From: Methylobacter sp. BlB1
Lineage (GTDB): Bacteria > Pseudomonadota > Gammaproteobacteria > Methylococcales > Methylomonadaceae
Assembly: GCF_015476545.1 (NCBI RefSeq)
Contig: NZ_JADMKV010000031.1
Location: forward strand, 1 to 50,047
Direction of reading: 5' to 3'
DNA: 50,047 nt
Part shown: in pieces, positions 24,573 to 33,629 of the stretch
Numbering within the stretch: position 1 is the first letter of the stretch
How the letters are laid out: every line of letters begins with the position of its first letter
Notes under the pieces: generated by a model
The model's database searches: none
What the model saw: the letters and a program-made list of their open reading frames with translations, nothing else
What the model was told of the DNA's origin: nothing
Program-made: the position numbers and the translations under genes

Positions 24573-25906
24573 TCTCCGGCAGTGCATTGCTGACTGATCT
24601 CTATCAGTTGACCATGCTGCAGGGTTATTATGAACAGAACAGGGAAGCGCCCGCGGTCTTCGAGCTTTTTGTCCGGAAACTGCCCAAGGCCCGCGGCTAT
24701 ATGGTCGCGGCAGGGCTTGCCCAGGCTTTGATTTATCTCCAGGAACTGCAATTCTCCTCAAATGAAATTGACTGGCTCGCCAGTACCGGACAGTTCAAGC
24801 CGGCTGTGCTCGATCGGCTCGCCGCCTTCAGATTTACCGGCGATGTGCATGCAATGCCCGAAGGCACCGTATTTTTTCCACATGAGCCGATTTTGCGCAT
24901 TACCGCGCCGCTGCCGGAAGCGCAGCTGGTCGAAAGCAGGCTCATCAATCTGCTGCATTTCCAGACCCTGATTGCTTCCAAGGCCGCGCGCTCGGTATTG
25001 ATTGCGCCGGACAAACTGCTCGTTGATTTCGGCATGCGCCGCGCCCATGGCGGCGAGGCTGCGCTGCTGGCGGCACGGGCCAGTTATCTGGCCGGCTTCG
25101 ACGGTACCGCGACGGTGAATGCCGGCATGTATTTCGATATTCCGACTTACGGCACGATGGCGCACTCCTTCGTACAGACATACGACAGCGAAAGCGAGGC
25201 CTTTATCGATTTCGCAAAAGCCAATCCGGATAATGTCGTGTTGTTGATCGACACCTACGATACCGAGGCGGCCGCGCAGAAAGTCGTCGACCTGGCAGAC
25301 ATCCTGCGCTCGCAAGGCATAAAAATTAAAGGCGTGCGCATCGATAGCGGCGATTTGGCCGAACACGCCAAAAAGGTCAGAAGGATTCTCGACCAAGGCG
25401 GTCTTCAGCAGGCCACCATTTTTGCCAGCGGCAGTGTTGATGAATACAAGCTTGAAGCATTGACGGCGCAGCAGGCGCCGATAGACGGTTTCGGCATCGG
25501 CACGCATCTGGATACCTCGGCCGATGCGCCTTATTTCGACTGCGCCTATAAATTGCAGGAATATGCAGGCATCGCCAGACGCAAACGCTCGGAAGGCAAG
25601 GCAACCTGGCCCGGGCGTAAACAGGTTTATCGTAATTATGATGACAATGGCTTCATGTGCGGCGATACCGTGACGATTGAAAATGCGCCATGCACGGGAG
25701 AGCCATTACTGCAACCGGTCATGCAGGCCGGACGAATCGTGACGCCGCAATCTTCGCTGATGGAATCCAAGGAATATGCCAAAAGACAATTAAGCCGGTT
25801 GCCAGAGGCATTACGCCAACTTTCTGCCACACCCGAGTATCCGGTAATTATTTCTGCCGAACTGCACGCACTGGCGAAAAGCGTGGATGAACAGACCCTC
25901 TTTTAA
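24569..25906 (+). CDS. pncB: Nicotinate phosphoribosyltransferase
   Basis: 445 residues. It converts nicotinate and PRPP to nicotinate mononucleotide, the step after nicotinamidase. The N-terminus LLTDLYQLTMLQGYYEQNRE is diagnostic of the family. The central part has LVDFGMRRAHGGEAALLAAR, followed by GTMAHSFVQTYDSESEAF. The phosphoribosyl-binding barrel shows GVRIDSGDLAEHAKKVRRIL and ATIFASGSVDEYKLEAL, then GFGIGTHLDTSADAPY. Length and motifs are complete. The start overlaps the pncA stop as ATGA. Confidence 0.93.
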   Translation: MISGSALLTDLYQLTMLQGYYEQNREAPAVFELFVRKLPKARGYMVAAGLAQALIYLQELQFSSNEIDWLASTGQFKPAVLDRLAAFRFTGDVHAMPEGTVFFPHEPILRITAPLPEAQLVESRLINLLHFQTLIASKAARSVLIAPDKLLVDFGMRRAHGGEAALLAARASYLAGFDGTATVNAGMYFDIPTYGTMAHSFVQTYDSESEAFIDFAKANPDNVVLLIDTYDTEAAAQKVVDLADILRSQGIKIKGVRIDSGDLAEHAKKVRRILDQGGLQQATIFASGSVDEYKLEALTAQQAPIDGFGIGTHLDTSADAPYFDCAYKLQEYAGIARRKRSEGKATWPGRKQVYRNYDDNGFMCGDTVTIENAPCTGEPLLQPVMQAGRIVTPQSSLMESKEYAKRQLSRLPEALRQLSATPEYPVIISAELHALAKSVDEQTLF

Positions 25907-25946
25907 TTCACCTTCCTATACGATAAAGCTGAACATTGTTTCGGGC

Positions 25947-27140
25947 TTAAGGTGTTGCCCGCTTATAGCTTTTATGAAACATCAGCAGCAACAATGCCAG
26001 CATCGAAAACGCTGCACCGGCATAGAATGTCATATCCGCGCCATAACGGTCCCATAACCAGCCGGCAATGACGCTGGCCAGCAGCATAAACAGACCGGTT
26101 ACGAAATTGAATAGCCCGAATGCCGTGCCTTTCAAATCTTGGGGCGTGGCAGCAGCAATCATGGTCGCCAGAATGCCTTGCGTAAATCCCATGTGCAGCC
26201 CCCATAAAGCGACGCCGCACATGACGACCAGAGCCGAATGGGCCCGGGCTAGCGCTAAATCAGCCAAAGCCAGCAAAACGAGACCTGCGGCCAGCAAGTA
26301 CTTCTTGTTCACATGGTCCGATAAAACCCCGGCAGGATAAGCCGACACGGCATAGAACAGGCTCATCACGACCATGACCATGGGAATCCAGGTGACGGAC
26401 AGGCCTGTTTGCTCGGCCCGCAATATCAGAAAAGCCTCGCTGAACCGGGCCAGCGTAAAGACGGCGCCTATGACGACAATCCACCAGTAGTGTCTGGAGA
26501 AATCCTTAAGAAAAGCCAGCCGCAAAGGCGAGCGGAGTGGGTGCGGCCTAGCTTTTGCAACGGGTTCCTTTACGCCGGCCATAATTAAAACAATCGTGAT
26601 TGCCGCAGGCACAACGGCAAACCACAATGCCGCCTTCATGTCGTCGTGGTAAAGATACAGCAACACTATGGCTGCAAGAGGGCCGAGAAACGCGCCCACT
26701 GTGTCCATGGATTGGCGAAGACCAAAACAGGCGCCGCGAATGTCTGAGGGCGCCACATCGGCAATCAGGGCATCGCGCGGAGCGCCCCGAACGCCCTTGC
26801 CGATTCTGTCCAGGAATCGCGCCGTAAAGACCGTTTCCACGGAACTTGCGAGAGGAAACAAGGGTTTGGTAAGCGCCGCCATGCCATAACCGGCCAGGAT
26901 AAGCCATTTCCGGCGGCCGAAAAAATCACTTAACGCGCCTGAAAATATTTTGACGATCAGCGCAGTCGCCTCGGCAATGCCTTCGATAAAGCCGACGGTC
27001 AATGCATTTGCGCCCAGCACAGTAACCAGAAACACCGGCAATATGCTGTGTACCAGTTCTGAAGACAAATCCATGAACAGGCTGACATAACCCAGCGTCC
27101 AGACGGTGCGCGGGATTTTTGATGATTTTCTTATAAACAC
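25947..27140 (-). CDS. Major facilitator superfamily transporter
   Basis: 397 residues, 12 predicted helices. The cytoplasmic loop between helices 2 and 3 has GALSDFFGRRKWLI, the MFS motif A, and RFLDRIGKGVRGAPRDALIAD follows between helices 4 and 5. The second half repeats the pattern with GVLSDHVNKKYLLA. Substrate is not evident; relatives are annotated as general or drug-type permeases. It starts 18 bases after the stop of the MgtC-like gene on the same strand, so both may be co-transcribed. Confidence 0.85.
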   Translation of the reverse strand: MFIRKSSKIPRTVWTLGYVSLFMDLSSELVHSILPVFLVTVLGANALTVGFIEGIAEATALIVKIFSGALSDFFGRRKWLILAGYGMAALTKPLFPLASSVETVFTARFLDRIGKGVRGAPRDALIADVAPSDIRGACFGLRQSMDTVGAFLGPLAAIVLLYLYHDDMKAALWFAVVPAAITIVLIMAGVKEPVAKARPHPLRSPLRLAFLKDFSRHYWWIVVIGAVFTLARFSEAFLILRAEQTGLSVTWIPMVMVVMSLFYAVSAYPAGVLSDHVNKKYLLAAGLVLLALADLALARAHSALVVMCGVALWGLHMGFTQGILATMIAAATPQDLKGTAFGLFNFVTGLFMLLASVIAGWLWDRYGADMTFYAGAAFSMLALLLLMFHKSYKRATP

Positions 27141-27158
27141 AAATCTATCCTTGTCCCA

Positions 27159-28421
27159 TCAGGCATTGATCTTAAACGCATATAAAATCGATGCCACAAA
27201 TAAAAATACCAGCCAGGCCGCCGCTGCCGTAACCGAGCGGTTGCGGGCAAGCACGACAGCATAAATCGCCTTCAGCAGATTATTGCTGCCGCTGGCCAGT
27301 ATCACGGCGGAAACAATGGCCGAAGCGGATACGGTGAATTCGCCGCTCAGCAGCGACAGAATAAAAGGATCGATATCGGTAAAACCGACAACGATAGCCA
27401 GAAAATTCAGCCCGCGGCCGCCATAGTTGCTGGTTACGTATTGCGTGATGGCGGCAAACATCATAAACGACAATGCGAACACAATGGCGGTCGATAACTC
27501 CAGCGGATGCTCAATAGTGCCCGCAGCGGAGGGCTGCGATAAATCATCCTTGAAGCGGAACAAGGTGAAAACTGTGCAGATAGACAACAGAATGGCTGCA
27601 AGAAACGGAGCCAGCAGGCGCTGGCCGGCAGCAGGGGCAAAAAGAAAAATAATGGCCAGCAGCCGGATATACATCATGGCCGTTGCCATAATCAGCGCTG
27701 ATGAGACAAAAGGAGCGGCCTCCGCCAGATGATGAGCGCGGCGTCCGATAACAACGGTGGCGACGGTGCTGGAATAAAGACCGCTCAAAATGCCGGTTAT
27801 CATCAGGCTGCGGCTCTTGAAAAAATAAGTATTGATTAGGTAGCTTAAGTAAGAGAATCCGGACACGATGATTACCGCCAGCCAGACCTTGTCATAAGTA
27901 ACGGGCATCATCGGTGCGATGGGCTCGTTGGGCAGCAGCGGCAGAATGACGCCGGAAATGATCAGGAATTTGGCCAGCGTTACGATTTCCTCATTGGCCA
28001 GTTTATCGGAAATACGATGGATCAACGGCTTCTCGCCGAGCATTAAAATCAGCAAGACGATAAAAAGTATCAGAAACCAGCTGGGGAAAAGGCTGACGAT
28101 AGGCCCTGTCAGATAAATCAGCAGCGCAAGCAAAGCACTGAACAGCGACAGCATCCCTTTCAAGGATAACCGCCAGTAATAGATCAGCAGCATGCTTCCG
28201 AGCAGAAGCAGGCCGTAGCCGAACAAGACATGCGTGGCATCGATGGTATACAGAATGAATCCCAACAAGCCGATCAGAACAAAAGTCCGCGTGCTGCCAA
28301 AATGGAATTTATACTGATTCATGCGCTGATAACGGCGAAATTCCAGGCCGACTACAAAAGAGAATGCCACAGTCAGGGCAAACTTAATCAAGAGGGGAGG
28401 AATGGCATCTGGAAATTCCAT
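27159..28421 (-). CDS. MgtC/SapB and DUF4010 family membrane protein
   Basis: 420 residues, about 12 helices. The N-terminal third matches MgtC/SapB: FALTVAFSFVVGLEFRRYQR and GSTRTFVLIGLLGFILY. The rest corresponds to DUF4010, for example GILSGLYSSTVATVVIGRRA and GFTDIDPFILSLLSGEF. Proteins of this fused type are widespread, but their transport role is unproven. The ATG at 28421 is supported by the conserved start of the first helix. No strong regulatory signal is visible upstream. Confidence 0.85.
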   Translation of the reverse strand: MEFPDAIPPLLIKFALTVAFSFVVGLEFRRYQRMNQYKFHFGSTRTFVLIGLLGFILYTIDATHVLFGYGLLLLGSMLLIYYWRLSLKGMLSLFSALLALLIYLTGPIVSLFPSWFLILFIVLLILMLGEKPLIHRISDKLANEEIVTLAKFLIISGVILPLLPNEPIAPMMPVTYDKVWLAVIIVSGFSYLSYLINTYFFKSRSLMITGILSGLYSSTVATVVIGRRAHHLAEAAPFVSSALIMATAMMYIRLLAIIFLFAPAAGQRLLAPFLAAILLSICTVFTLFRFKDDLSQPSAAGTIEHPLELSTAIVFALSFMMFAAITQYVTSNYGGRGLNFLAIVVGFTDIDPFILSLLSGEFTVSASAIVSAVILASGSNNLLKAIYAVVLARNRSVTAAAAWLVFLFVASILYAFKINA

Positions 28422-28830
28422 GATCTGATCCTTGAGCAGCTATTGCGGTCAAGATGGTACCGGGTCTTGAAATATTGGACTCCGATTGACAGGCATCTAT
28501 CACCGGACATTTTTTTATTTCCATATTGCTCTTTATGAGATTTAATAACGCATCTGTTCATTTGCGCCTTGAAGATAAAGAGAAGGGTATTGACTTAAGT
28601 ACATTTACTAATTATGTTGCGCGCACAAATGCGATATAAGTACCGCCACTCGAACGTAAGTACCTCAGAGTCTTCAGTTACGTTATGTTTATATCGCATT
28701 GAGTCATTGCCTCAGACTGCAATGATCGGCTCCTGGTCGAGTAACATTTTTAACATGATGTTTGTATAATTTTGCGCTTCAAGCATTGTTGCAGACACTG
28801 AATAACAATTTTTTTATGGTCGATTGAAAA
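28422..28830. other. Divergent intergenic region
   Basis: It separates the MgtC-like gene (minus) from the PA3496-like gene (plus) and must hold promoters for both. I could not identify convincing boxes, repeats or RNA genes in it. Confidence 0.35.
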
Positions 28831-29121
28831 ATGAATATGAAAGCATCTCAAGCTGAATCAGATAAAGCTCTTTTAGAGGACGCCGCCCAGGATCAATCTG
28901 CGCCCGAACCCGAGGCTAGTAGTAGTGACGCCAAAGGTGAAATTGACCTTGATATCGAAGATTTCGATTTAAGCGAAGATTACATCATGATGCCGGCAGA
29001 AAATGACAAGGTAGCCAAGAAGATGGCCGCGCGAAGAAAAATTGAAATGTATTGGGAGAAAAAAAGATTGAAAGAACAGCTAGGCGAGTTTGATGATTTT
29101 GACCTTGATTTCGATTTTTAA
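28831..29121 (+). CDS. Acidic PA3496-like small protein
   Basis: 96 residues with an acidic, low-complexity N-terminal half (EASSSDAKGEIDLDIEDFDL). A basic helical segment follows, KKMAARRKIEMYWEKKRLKEQ, then an acidic end FDDFDLDFDF. The combination of an arginine/lysine helix, a KRLKEQL motif and a final acidic tail resembles the PA3496 family, described as putative envelope integrity proteins, though this member has a longer N-terminus. There is no signal peptide. The two ATG codons at 28831 and 28837 are both usable. A hairpin lies 72 bases after the stop. Confidence 0.65.
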   Translation: MNMKASQAESDKALLEDAAQDQSAPEPEASSSDAKGEIDLDIEDFDLSEDYIMMPAENDKVAKKMAARRKIEMYWEKKRLKEQLGEFDDFDLDFDF

Positions 29122-29192
29122 CCGTTACTGCATAAGGCAAATTAACTTAGTCTGCTCCTGAACACTAAAAACGAAATTCTCTATGCCTTGCA

Positions 29193-29215
29193 AATTTCCC
29201 TGATCAAGGGAAATT
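29193..29215. terminator. 9-bp hairpin after the PA3496-like gene
   Basis: AATTTCCCT at 29193-29201 pairs with AGGGAAATT at 29207-29215 around the loop GATCA. GCTTTC follows, without a long T-run. It is a possible terminator for the acidic-protein gene. Confidence 0.45.
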
Positions 29216-29532
29216 GCTTTCTATAACCAGATCACCTTGAAATTGCATTTCTCATAAGCCGTTTTTTGAATTGTTTCTCTCCATCAAAAACTACTGAATC
29301 TAAGATGATCGCATAAGTAGTCATTCCAATTATGTGGCTTTCAATAATGCGGTATAAGCGTCTTTGTTATTTCAGATTTCGATAGCCGGTGCATAAGCTG
29401 CGCCATTCTTGTCAAGATACAGCTTAAAATGACCTGGATGGCGCAATATTCCCTCTCAACAGGGCTGCTGGCAGGACGCTATGAACCGACATCGGCGATT
29501 GCATTGATGAGTAAAATAGCGAGGGCATGACA
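29216..29532. other. Intergenic region before pcm
   Basis: About 310 bases without a supportable gene. The last bases hold GAGGG, which serves as the ribosome site for pcm. Nothing else stands out. Confidence 0.35.
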
Positions 29533-30228
29533 ATGAGAGAGATGCAGCAAATGCTGTCGGATATTGAATGGGAGGTCAAGTTAACCCGCAATATGATCGG
29601 CAAGGCAGCATTGAGCGATCGTGTCATGGCCGCCATAAGGCATGTGCCAAGGCACAAATTCATACCCGATGCCTTGCGCGAGTACGCCTACCAGAATGGC
29701 CCCGTACCGATAGGTTTTGGGCAGACGATATCACAGCCCTATATTGTCGCCTTGATGAGCGACTTATTGAATACCAAACCCTCCGACATTGTGCTGGAAA
29801 TTGGTACAGGCTCGGGCTATCAGGCCGCCATTCTTTCCGAATTGGTCAGGCAGGTCTACAGCATTGAAGTCATTGAGGATCTGGCGACAATGGCGCGCGC
29901 CCATCTGCGTGAGCTGGGCTACGATAATGTAGAGATCCGGACCGGTGACGGAAACCTGGGTTGGTCGGAGCATGCGCCTTATGACGGCATCATAGTCACC
30001 GCCGCGGCGCCGCATATCCCTCAAGCCCTGATTGATCAATTGCGAACAGGCGCCCGTTTGGTCATCCCTTTGGGCCAGCCTTACAGCGCTCAGGAGCTGA
30101 TGGTTGTGGAGAAAAAACCGGATGGGAAAATCGAAACTCGGGAAATTCTTGACGTCGCTTTCGTACCGTTAGTCGAAGTGCCGCGCTCTGGCACGTCCCA
30201 TAAATCAGACAGGCAAAATCCAATGTAG
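29533..30228 (+). CDS. pcm: Protein-L-isoaspartate O-methyltransferase
   Basis: 231 residues, or 233 from the ATG at 29527. It methylates isoaspartyl residues of aged proteins with S-adenosylmethionine, starting their repair, in the cytoplasm. Family motifs are RHVPRHKFIPDALREYAY, the substrate loop GFGQTISQPYIVALM and the SAM-binding VLEIGTGSGYQAAIL. EIRTGDGNLGW and YDGIIVTAAAPHIPQAL follow. I prefer 29533 because GAGGG is then 7 bases from the start; at 29527 it is only one base away. The gene ends in ATG-TAG, whose last bases belong to a REP-like repeat. Confidence 0.92.
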   Translation: MREMQQMLSDIEWEVKLTRNMIGKAALSDRVMAAIRHVPRHKFIPDALREYAYQNGPVPIGFGQTISQPYIVALMSDLLNTKPSDIVLEIGTGSGYQAAILSELVRQVYSIEVIEDLATMARAHLRELGYDNVEIRTGDGNLGWSEHAPYDGIIVTAAAPHIPQALIDQLRTGARLVIPLGQPYSAQELMVVEKKPDGKIETREILDVAFVPLVEVPRSGTSHKSDRQNPM

Positions 30229-30292
30229 GGTACGCACCGCGTACCATCTATAGTGAATTAAATCGCAAAAGGTACGCGGTGCGTACCCTACA
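30224..30292. repeat. REP-like repeat, family 1, copy B, between convergent genes
   Basis: Two perfect 22-base inverse arms at 30224-30245 and 30271-30292, with 25 bases between. The core is GGTACGCACCGCGTACC and its complement. The outer ends TGTAGGG and CCCTACA supply the TAG stop codons of both pcm (plus) and the DUF72 gene (minus). The arrangement could act as a bidirectional terminator. Confidence 0.9.
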
Positions 30293-31022
30293 TCTTATCT
30301 TGAAGCAATTTCTGCAACTCAAGCGCATTGTGGGGTGCGGCGCCCTGAGCCGTATTGTCGAAATAAACATGCACCTGCTTGTCCTGCTTCAGCCACTGCT
30401 CTATGCGCTCAGCCCATTGCGCCAATTCAGGCTCGCTGTAACTGGACACGTAGGTTTGCGTATGGCCATGCAGGCGAATGTAAACCAGATCCGTAGTAAC
30501 GCGATCCCACATAGGCCAAGCTTCGGCATCGGATAGGCAAACGGCAATGCCGGCTTCAGCCAGATAGTGCGCTGTTTCGTCATCGAACCAGGAGGCGTGC
30601 CTGAACTCCACAGTATGGCGAACATTCTTCCATTGCAGCAGAGCGGCGATAAACTGCTGCAGCTTGACCAGGTCTTTTTTGACCAGGCCGGGCAGCTGCC
30701 ATAGTACGACGGCCAGTTTTTCTTTCAGTGCTTCGGCGTGATTTTTTTCAATCAATACCGATGCGGCCGGATCCATTAGTTTCTTGTGATGAGTCAGATA
30801 GCGGTTGGCTTTGATAGCAAACCTGAAGTTTTCCGGCGTTTCCTGGGCCCATTTTTGGAAAGTGTCGGGACTTTGCAAACGATAAAAAGTCCCGTTGATT
30901 TCCACGGCAGGGAATTGTTGCGCATAGAACTTTAACCGATCCCTGCGAATAATGCCTGCATAGAAACCATCCTGCCAGTCCGGATAATTCCAGCCGCTGG
31001 TGCCTACATAAAATCGCGACAC
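30288..31022 (-). CDS. DUF72 family protein (YecE-like)
   Basis: 244 residues, TIM-barrel-like DUF72 family: FYVGTSGWNYPDWQDGFY at the start, AVEINGTFYRLQSPDTFQKW, FAIKANRYLTHHKKL and VEFRHASWFDD. The end has QVHVYFDNTAQGAAPHNA. Function of the family is unknown. The start is GTG, 3 bases after the rtcB stop, so it is probably translated from the same mRNA as archease and rtcB. Its TAG stop is formed by the adjacent REP-like repeat. Confidence 0.88.
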   Translation of the reverse strand: MSRFYVGTSGWNYPDWQDGFYAGIIRRDRLKFYAQQFPAVEINGTFYRLQSPDTFQKWAQETPENFRFAIKANRYLTHHKKLMDPAASVLIEKNHAEALKEKLAVVLWQLPGLVKKDLVKLQQFIAALLQWKNVRHTVEFRHASWFDDETAHYLAEAGIAVCLSDAEAWPMWDRVTTDLVYIRLHGHTQTYVSSYSEPELAQWAERIEQWLKQDKQVHVYFDNTAQGAAPHNALELQKLLQDKM

Positions 31023-31025
31023 ACA

Positions 31026-32456
31026 TCAACCCTTCACGCAAATGACAGGCTCCAGCCTGGCTACTTTTTTCGCTAGGCCGGCCCTGTCAGCCACATCGAT
31101 CACTGCATGGACGTCTTTATAAGCCAGCGGCGCTTCCTCGGCGACGCCGCGCATCGAGGCGCTGCGGATAATGATGCCCTGGTTTGCCAGTTCATCAACC
31201 AATGCCCGGCCGTGCCATTGATGGGTCGCTTGGTGACGGCTCATGGCCCGGCCTGCGCCGTGACAGGCCGAACTGAATGAGCGTTGTTCGCTGTCTTTTG
31301 TGCCGCAGAGTACATAAGAGCTGGTTCCCATCGAGCCGCCGATCAGCACCGGTTGTCCGACATGGCGGTACTCTGGCGGCAAGTCGGGGTGACCGGGGCC
31401 GAAAGCCCGGGTGGCGCCTTTGCGATGAACGAACAGATTTCTTTTCTGCCCATTGAGGGTATGGGGCTCCAGTTTGCAGGTGTTGTGCGAGACATCGTAT
31501 AACAAATCGATATGGAGGCCGGGAAATACCGACTCCACGGCTTTGCGGGTCAAGTGCGTAATGATCTGGCGATTGGCCAGGGCGCAGTTGATGCCGGCGC
31601 GCATGGCCCCCAGATAGTGTTTTCCCAGCGGCGAATCCAGCGGCGCGCAGGCCAGTTCGCGGTCAGGCAATGTAATATGGTATTGAGACGCCGCCATGGC
31701 CATATCTTTCAGAAACTCGGTGCCGATTTGATGACCCAGCCCTCTGGAACCGCAATGAATGGTGATGACGATAGCATCGGGTTTCAGGCGAAAAACATTG
31801 GCTAGAGATTGATCGTAAATATCAACGACCCGTTGCACTTCGAGATAATGATTGCCGGAGCCTAATGTGCCCATCTCGTCTTTTTGCCGCTCCCGCGCTT
31901 TGGCAGACACATATTGGGGCTCGGCGCCAGCCATGCAGCCGCGTTCCTCGATGAATTCCAGATCCCGAGCGACGCCGAATCCCCGCTCAACGGCCCATAA
32001 GGCGCCGCCTTTCAGCATGGCGATCATTTCGTCATGATTCAGGTGGATGCGCCCCGTGCTGCCGACACCTGCCGGGACGGTGCGATACAGCTCATCCGCC
32101 AACTGCTGCTTGTGTGGCTGTAGATCGGCCATATCAAGGCCGGTCAGCAAAGTGCGTACGCCGCAGGAAATATCAAAGCCAACGCCGCCGGCGGAAACCA
32201 CGCCGCCCAGTGCCGGGTCGAAGGCGGCGACGCCGCCGATAGGGAAGCCGTAGCCCCAGTGCGCATCAGGCATTGCATAGGCCGCTTCGACGATGCCAGG
32301 CAATGAGGCCACGTTGGCGATTTGTTCATGGACTTTCTGGTCCATGTCGCGCAGCAGCTTTTCATCGGCATAAATAATGGCCGGAACGCGCATGGGGCCT
32401 TGAGCCGGAATTTCCCAGCAGGTTTCATCGCGTTGTATGAATTGAGAAGTATCCAT
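31026..32456 (-). CDS. rtcB: RtcB family RNA ligase
   Basis: 476 residues, the GTP- and manganese-dependent 3'-phosphate RNA ligase family for RNA repair. Visible motifs are AYAMPDAHWGYGFPIGG, GGVGFDISCGVRTL with the metal-binding cysteine, LGSGNHYLEVQ and HCGSRGLGHQIG. DVSHNTCKLE, HRKGATRAFGPGHPDLP and SSACHGAGRAMSR follow; the His of the HGAGR motif is, to my knowledge, the guanylated one. All expected metal and catalytic regions seem intact. The archease gene is 9 bases upstream and helps activate RtcB. It is longer than E. coli RtcB and closer to the archaeal/longer type. Confidence 0.93.
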   Translation of the reverse strand: MDTSQFIQRDETCWEIPAQGPMRVPAIIYADEKLLRDMDQKVHEQIANVASLPGIVEAAYAMPDAHWGYGFPIGGVAAFDPALGGVVSAGGVGFDISCGVRTLLTGLDMADLQPHKQQLADELYRTVPAGVGSTGRIHLNHDEMIAMLKGGALWAVERGFGVARDLEFIEERGCMAGAEPQYVSAKARERQKDEMGTLGSGNHYLEVQRVVDIYDQSLANVFRLKPDAIVITIHCGSRGLGHQIGTEFLKDMAMAASQYHITLPDRELACAPLDSPLGKHYLGAMRAGINCALANRQIITHLTRKAVESVFPGLHIDLLYDVSHNTCKLEPHTLNGQKRNLFVHRKGATRAFGPGHPDLPPEYRHVGQPVLIGGSMGTSSYVLCGTKDSEQRSFSSACHGAGRAMSRHQATHQWHGRALVDELANQGIIIRSASMRGVAEEAPLAYKDVHAVIDVADRAGLAKKVARLEPVICVKG

Positions 32457-32465
32457 GAGTATCCT

Positions 32466-32885
32466 TTAAACGTCGACGACGCATTGGGCAACCCATAGGC
32501 CGTCCGGTTGCTGATAAACATGCAGTTCGGTCAGTGTTGCGCCTTTGATTTCCACGGCAGGCTGGTGTTTTCCCCGATCAACGGCTTCCCCGAAGGCCGT
32601 CGCCGTCAATTCTCCGTTATTGATGGACACCTGAAACCGGCTGAACAACAGGCCGCGAACGGCCATGGCGTAAATCAGTTCGTTGATCCAGTCCAGAAAC
32701 AGATACTCGCTGTCGGGCTCTTGGCAGTGAATCGGGATCGCTTCGGAAGGCAGAACCTCAGCGGGATCGGTGATGACTGCCGTCATGGCCAGCGCAGCCT
32801 GTTCAAATGCCTGTTCGAGCGTCGGCGCGATGCCGCGTATGCCCATATCGGCTTCGTGTGCAAAATGTTCCCAATAAGGCGCCAT
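32466..32885 (-). CDS. Archease
   Basis: 139 residues. The archease signature is present: WEHFAHEADMGIRGIAPTLE at the N-terminus, FLDWINELIYA in the middle and a C-terminal aspartate (CVVDV). Archease promotes guanylylation and turnover of RtcB and binds calcium or other metals through acidic residues. It is the first gene of the archease-rtcB-DUF72 set. No clear sigma-54 promoter, as used by E. coli rtcBA, is seen upstream. Confidence 0.92.
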   Translation of the reverse strand: MAPYWEHFAHEADMGIRGIAPTLEQAFEQAALAMTAVITDPAEVLPSEAIPIHCQEPDSEYLFLDWINELIYAMAVRGLLFSRFQVSINNGELTATAFGEAVDRGKHQPAVEIKGATLTELHVYQQPDGLWVAQCVVDV

Positions 32886-33218
32886 GGATTTCTTTTGCTT
32901 TCGTCGGTAATTGTCGAAAATATTAATGTTACGACGAAAAATAATGTCCGGATATACAGAGGCTTACCTAAGTATTGATACTGATTACCATCCTGTTATA
33001 TATCAGATATAACTGAAAACAATTTGATTCAGGCGCTTCAAAGCATACGAATGCCTTGAGTCAAATCTACAATCTTGAAAATTGATGTCAGCAGGGGAAT
33101 AGATTATTTTTCAGATTGAGCTTCTGAGCCAGTCCTTCTGTCATATCTTAAGTGAAACATGCCAGTATCACGCTGTTTGGCTTCACGATGCCTATAACCG
33201 ACAATCTGATAAGACATT
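32886..33218. other. Divergent region between archease and hsp20
   Basis: 333 bases that must hold promoters for the RNA-repair genes (minus) and hsp20-lon (plus). CTTGAAA, a heat-shock -35-like sequence, occurs near 33074, but no matching -10 box of sigma-32 type follows at the right distance. I see no repeats or RNA genes. Confidence 0.35.
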
Positions 33219-33623
33219 ATGCCATTACGCAATTTTGAACTTTCCATGTGGGCCGAAGCCTGCGAAGTGCTGGAACGAGCTGAACGACTGCACCGGCAGT
33301 TTTTCAGGCCCGCCGCGTTGCGCGCCAGACGTCCGGCCTGGGAGCCGCCGATTGATATTTATGAAACCTTGGATGAATTCACAATTATAGTCGCGTTGCC
33401 GGGAGTGCAGCCGGAGCATATCAGTGTATCGCTTGAGGATGGTCAATTAATCGTGAGCGGACGGCGCTATTTGCCTGTAGACGTCGGGGCAGAGATTCAG
33501 CGGCTGGAGATTCCATACGGTCGGTTTGAGCGGAGCATTGAACTTCCGGAAGGGCGCTTTAATCTAGGTGGGCATGAATTCCTGAACGGTTGTCTGTTGA
33601 TTATACTGCGGAAAATAGGATGA
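33219..33623 (+). CDS. Hsp20/alpha-crystallin small heat shock protein
   Basis: 134 residues. An arginine-rich N-terminus (about 1-45) precedes the alpha-crystallin domain: PPIDIYETLDEFTIIVALPG, VQPEHISVSLEDGQLIVSGR, GRFERSIELPEG and FLNGCLLIILRK. It binds unfolding proteins and keeps them soluble. The usual C-terminal extension with an IxI motif is absent, so oligomer assembly may differ. It is 6 bases upstream of lon, and an AGGA at its end serves as the lon ribosome site; chaperone and protease are therefore expressed together. Confidence 0.88.
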   Translation: MPLRNFELSMWAEACEVLERAERLHRQFFRPAALRARRPAWEPPIDIYETLDEFTIIVALPGVQPEHISVSLEDGQLIVSGRRYLPVDVGAEIQRLEIPYGRFERSIELPEGRFNLGGHEFLNGCLLIILRKIG

Positions 33624-33629
33624 CTTCTT

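Noticed and set aside
23925-25507. Minus-strand frames of 278 and 249 codons opposite pncA and pncB
   Set aside because: Both overlap clearly identified enzymes on the other strand and have no ribosome site or recognisable domain.
33051-33218. Heat-shock (sigma-32) promoter before hsp20
   Set aside because: A CTTGAAA is present, but the matching -10 sequence is not found at proper distance.
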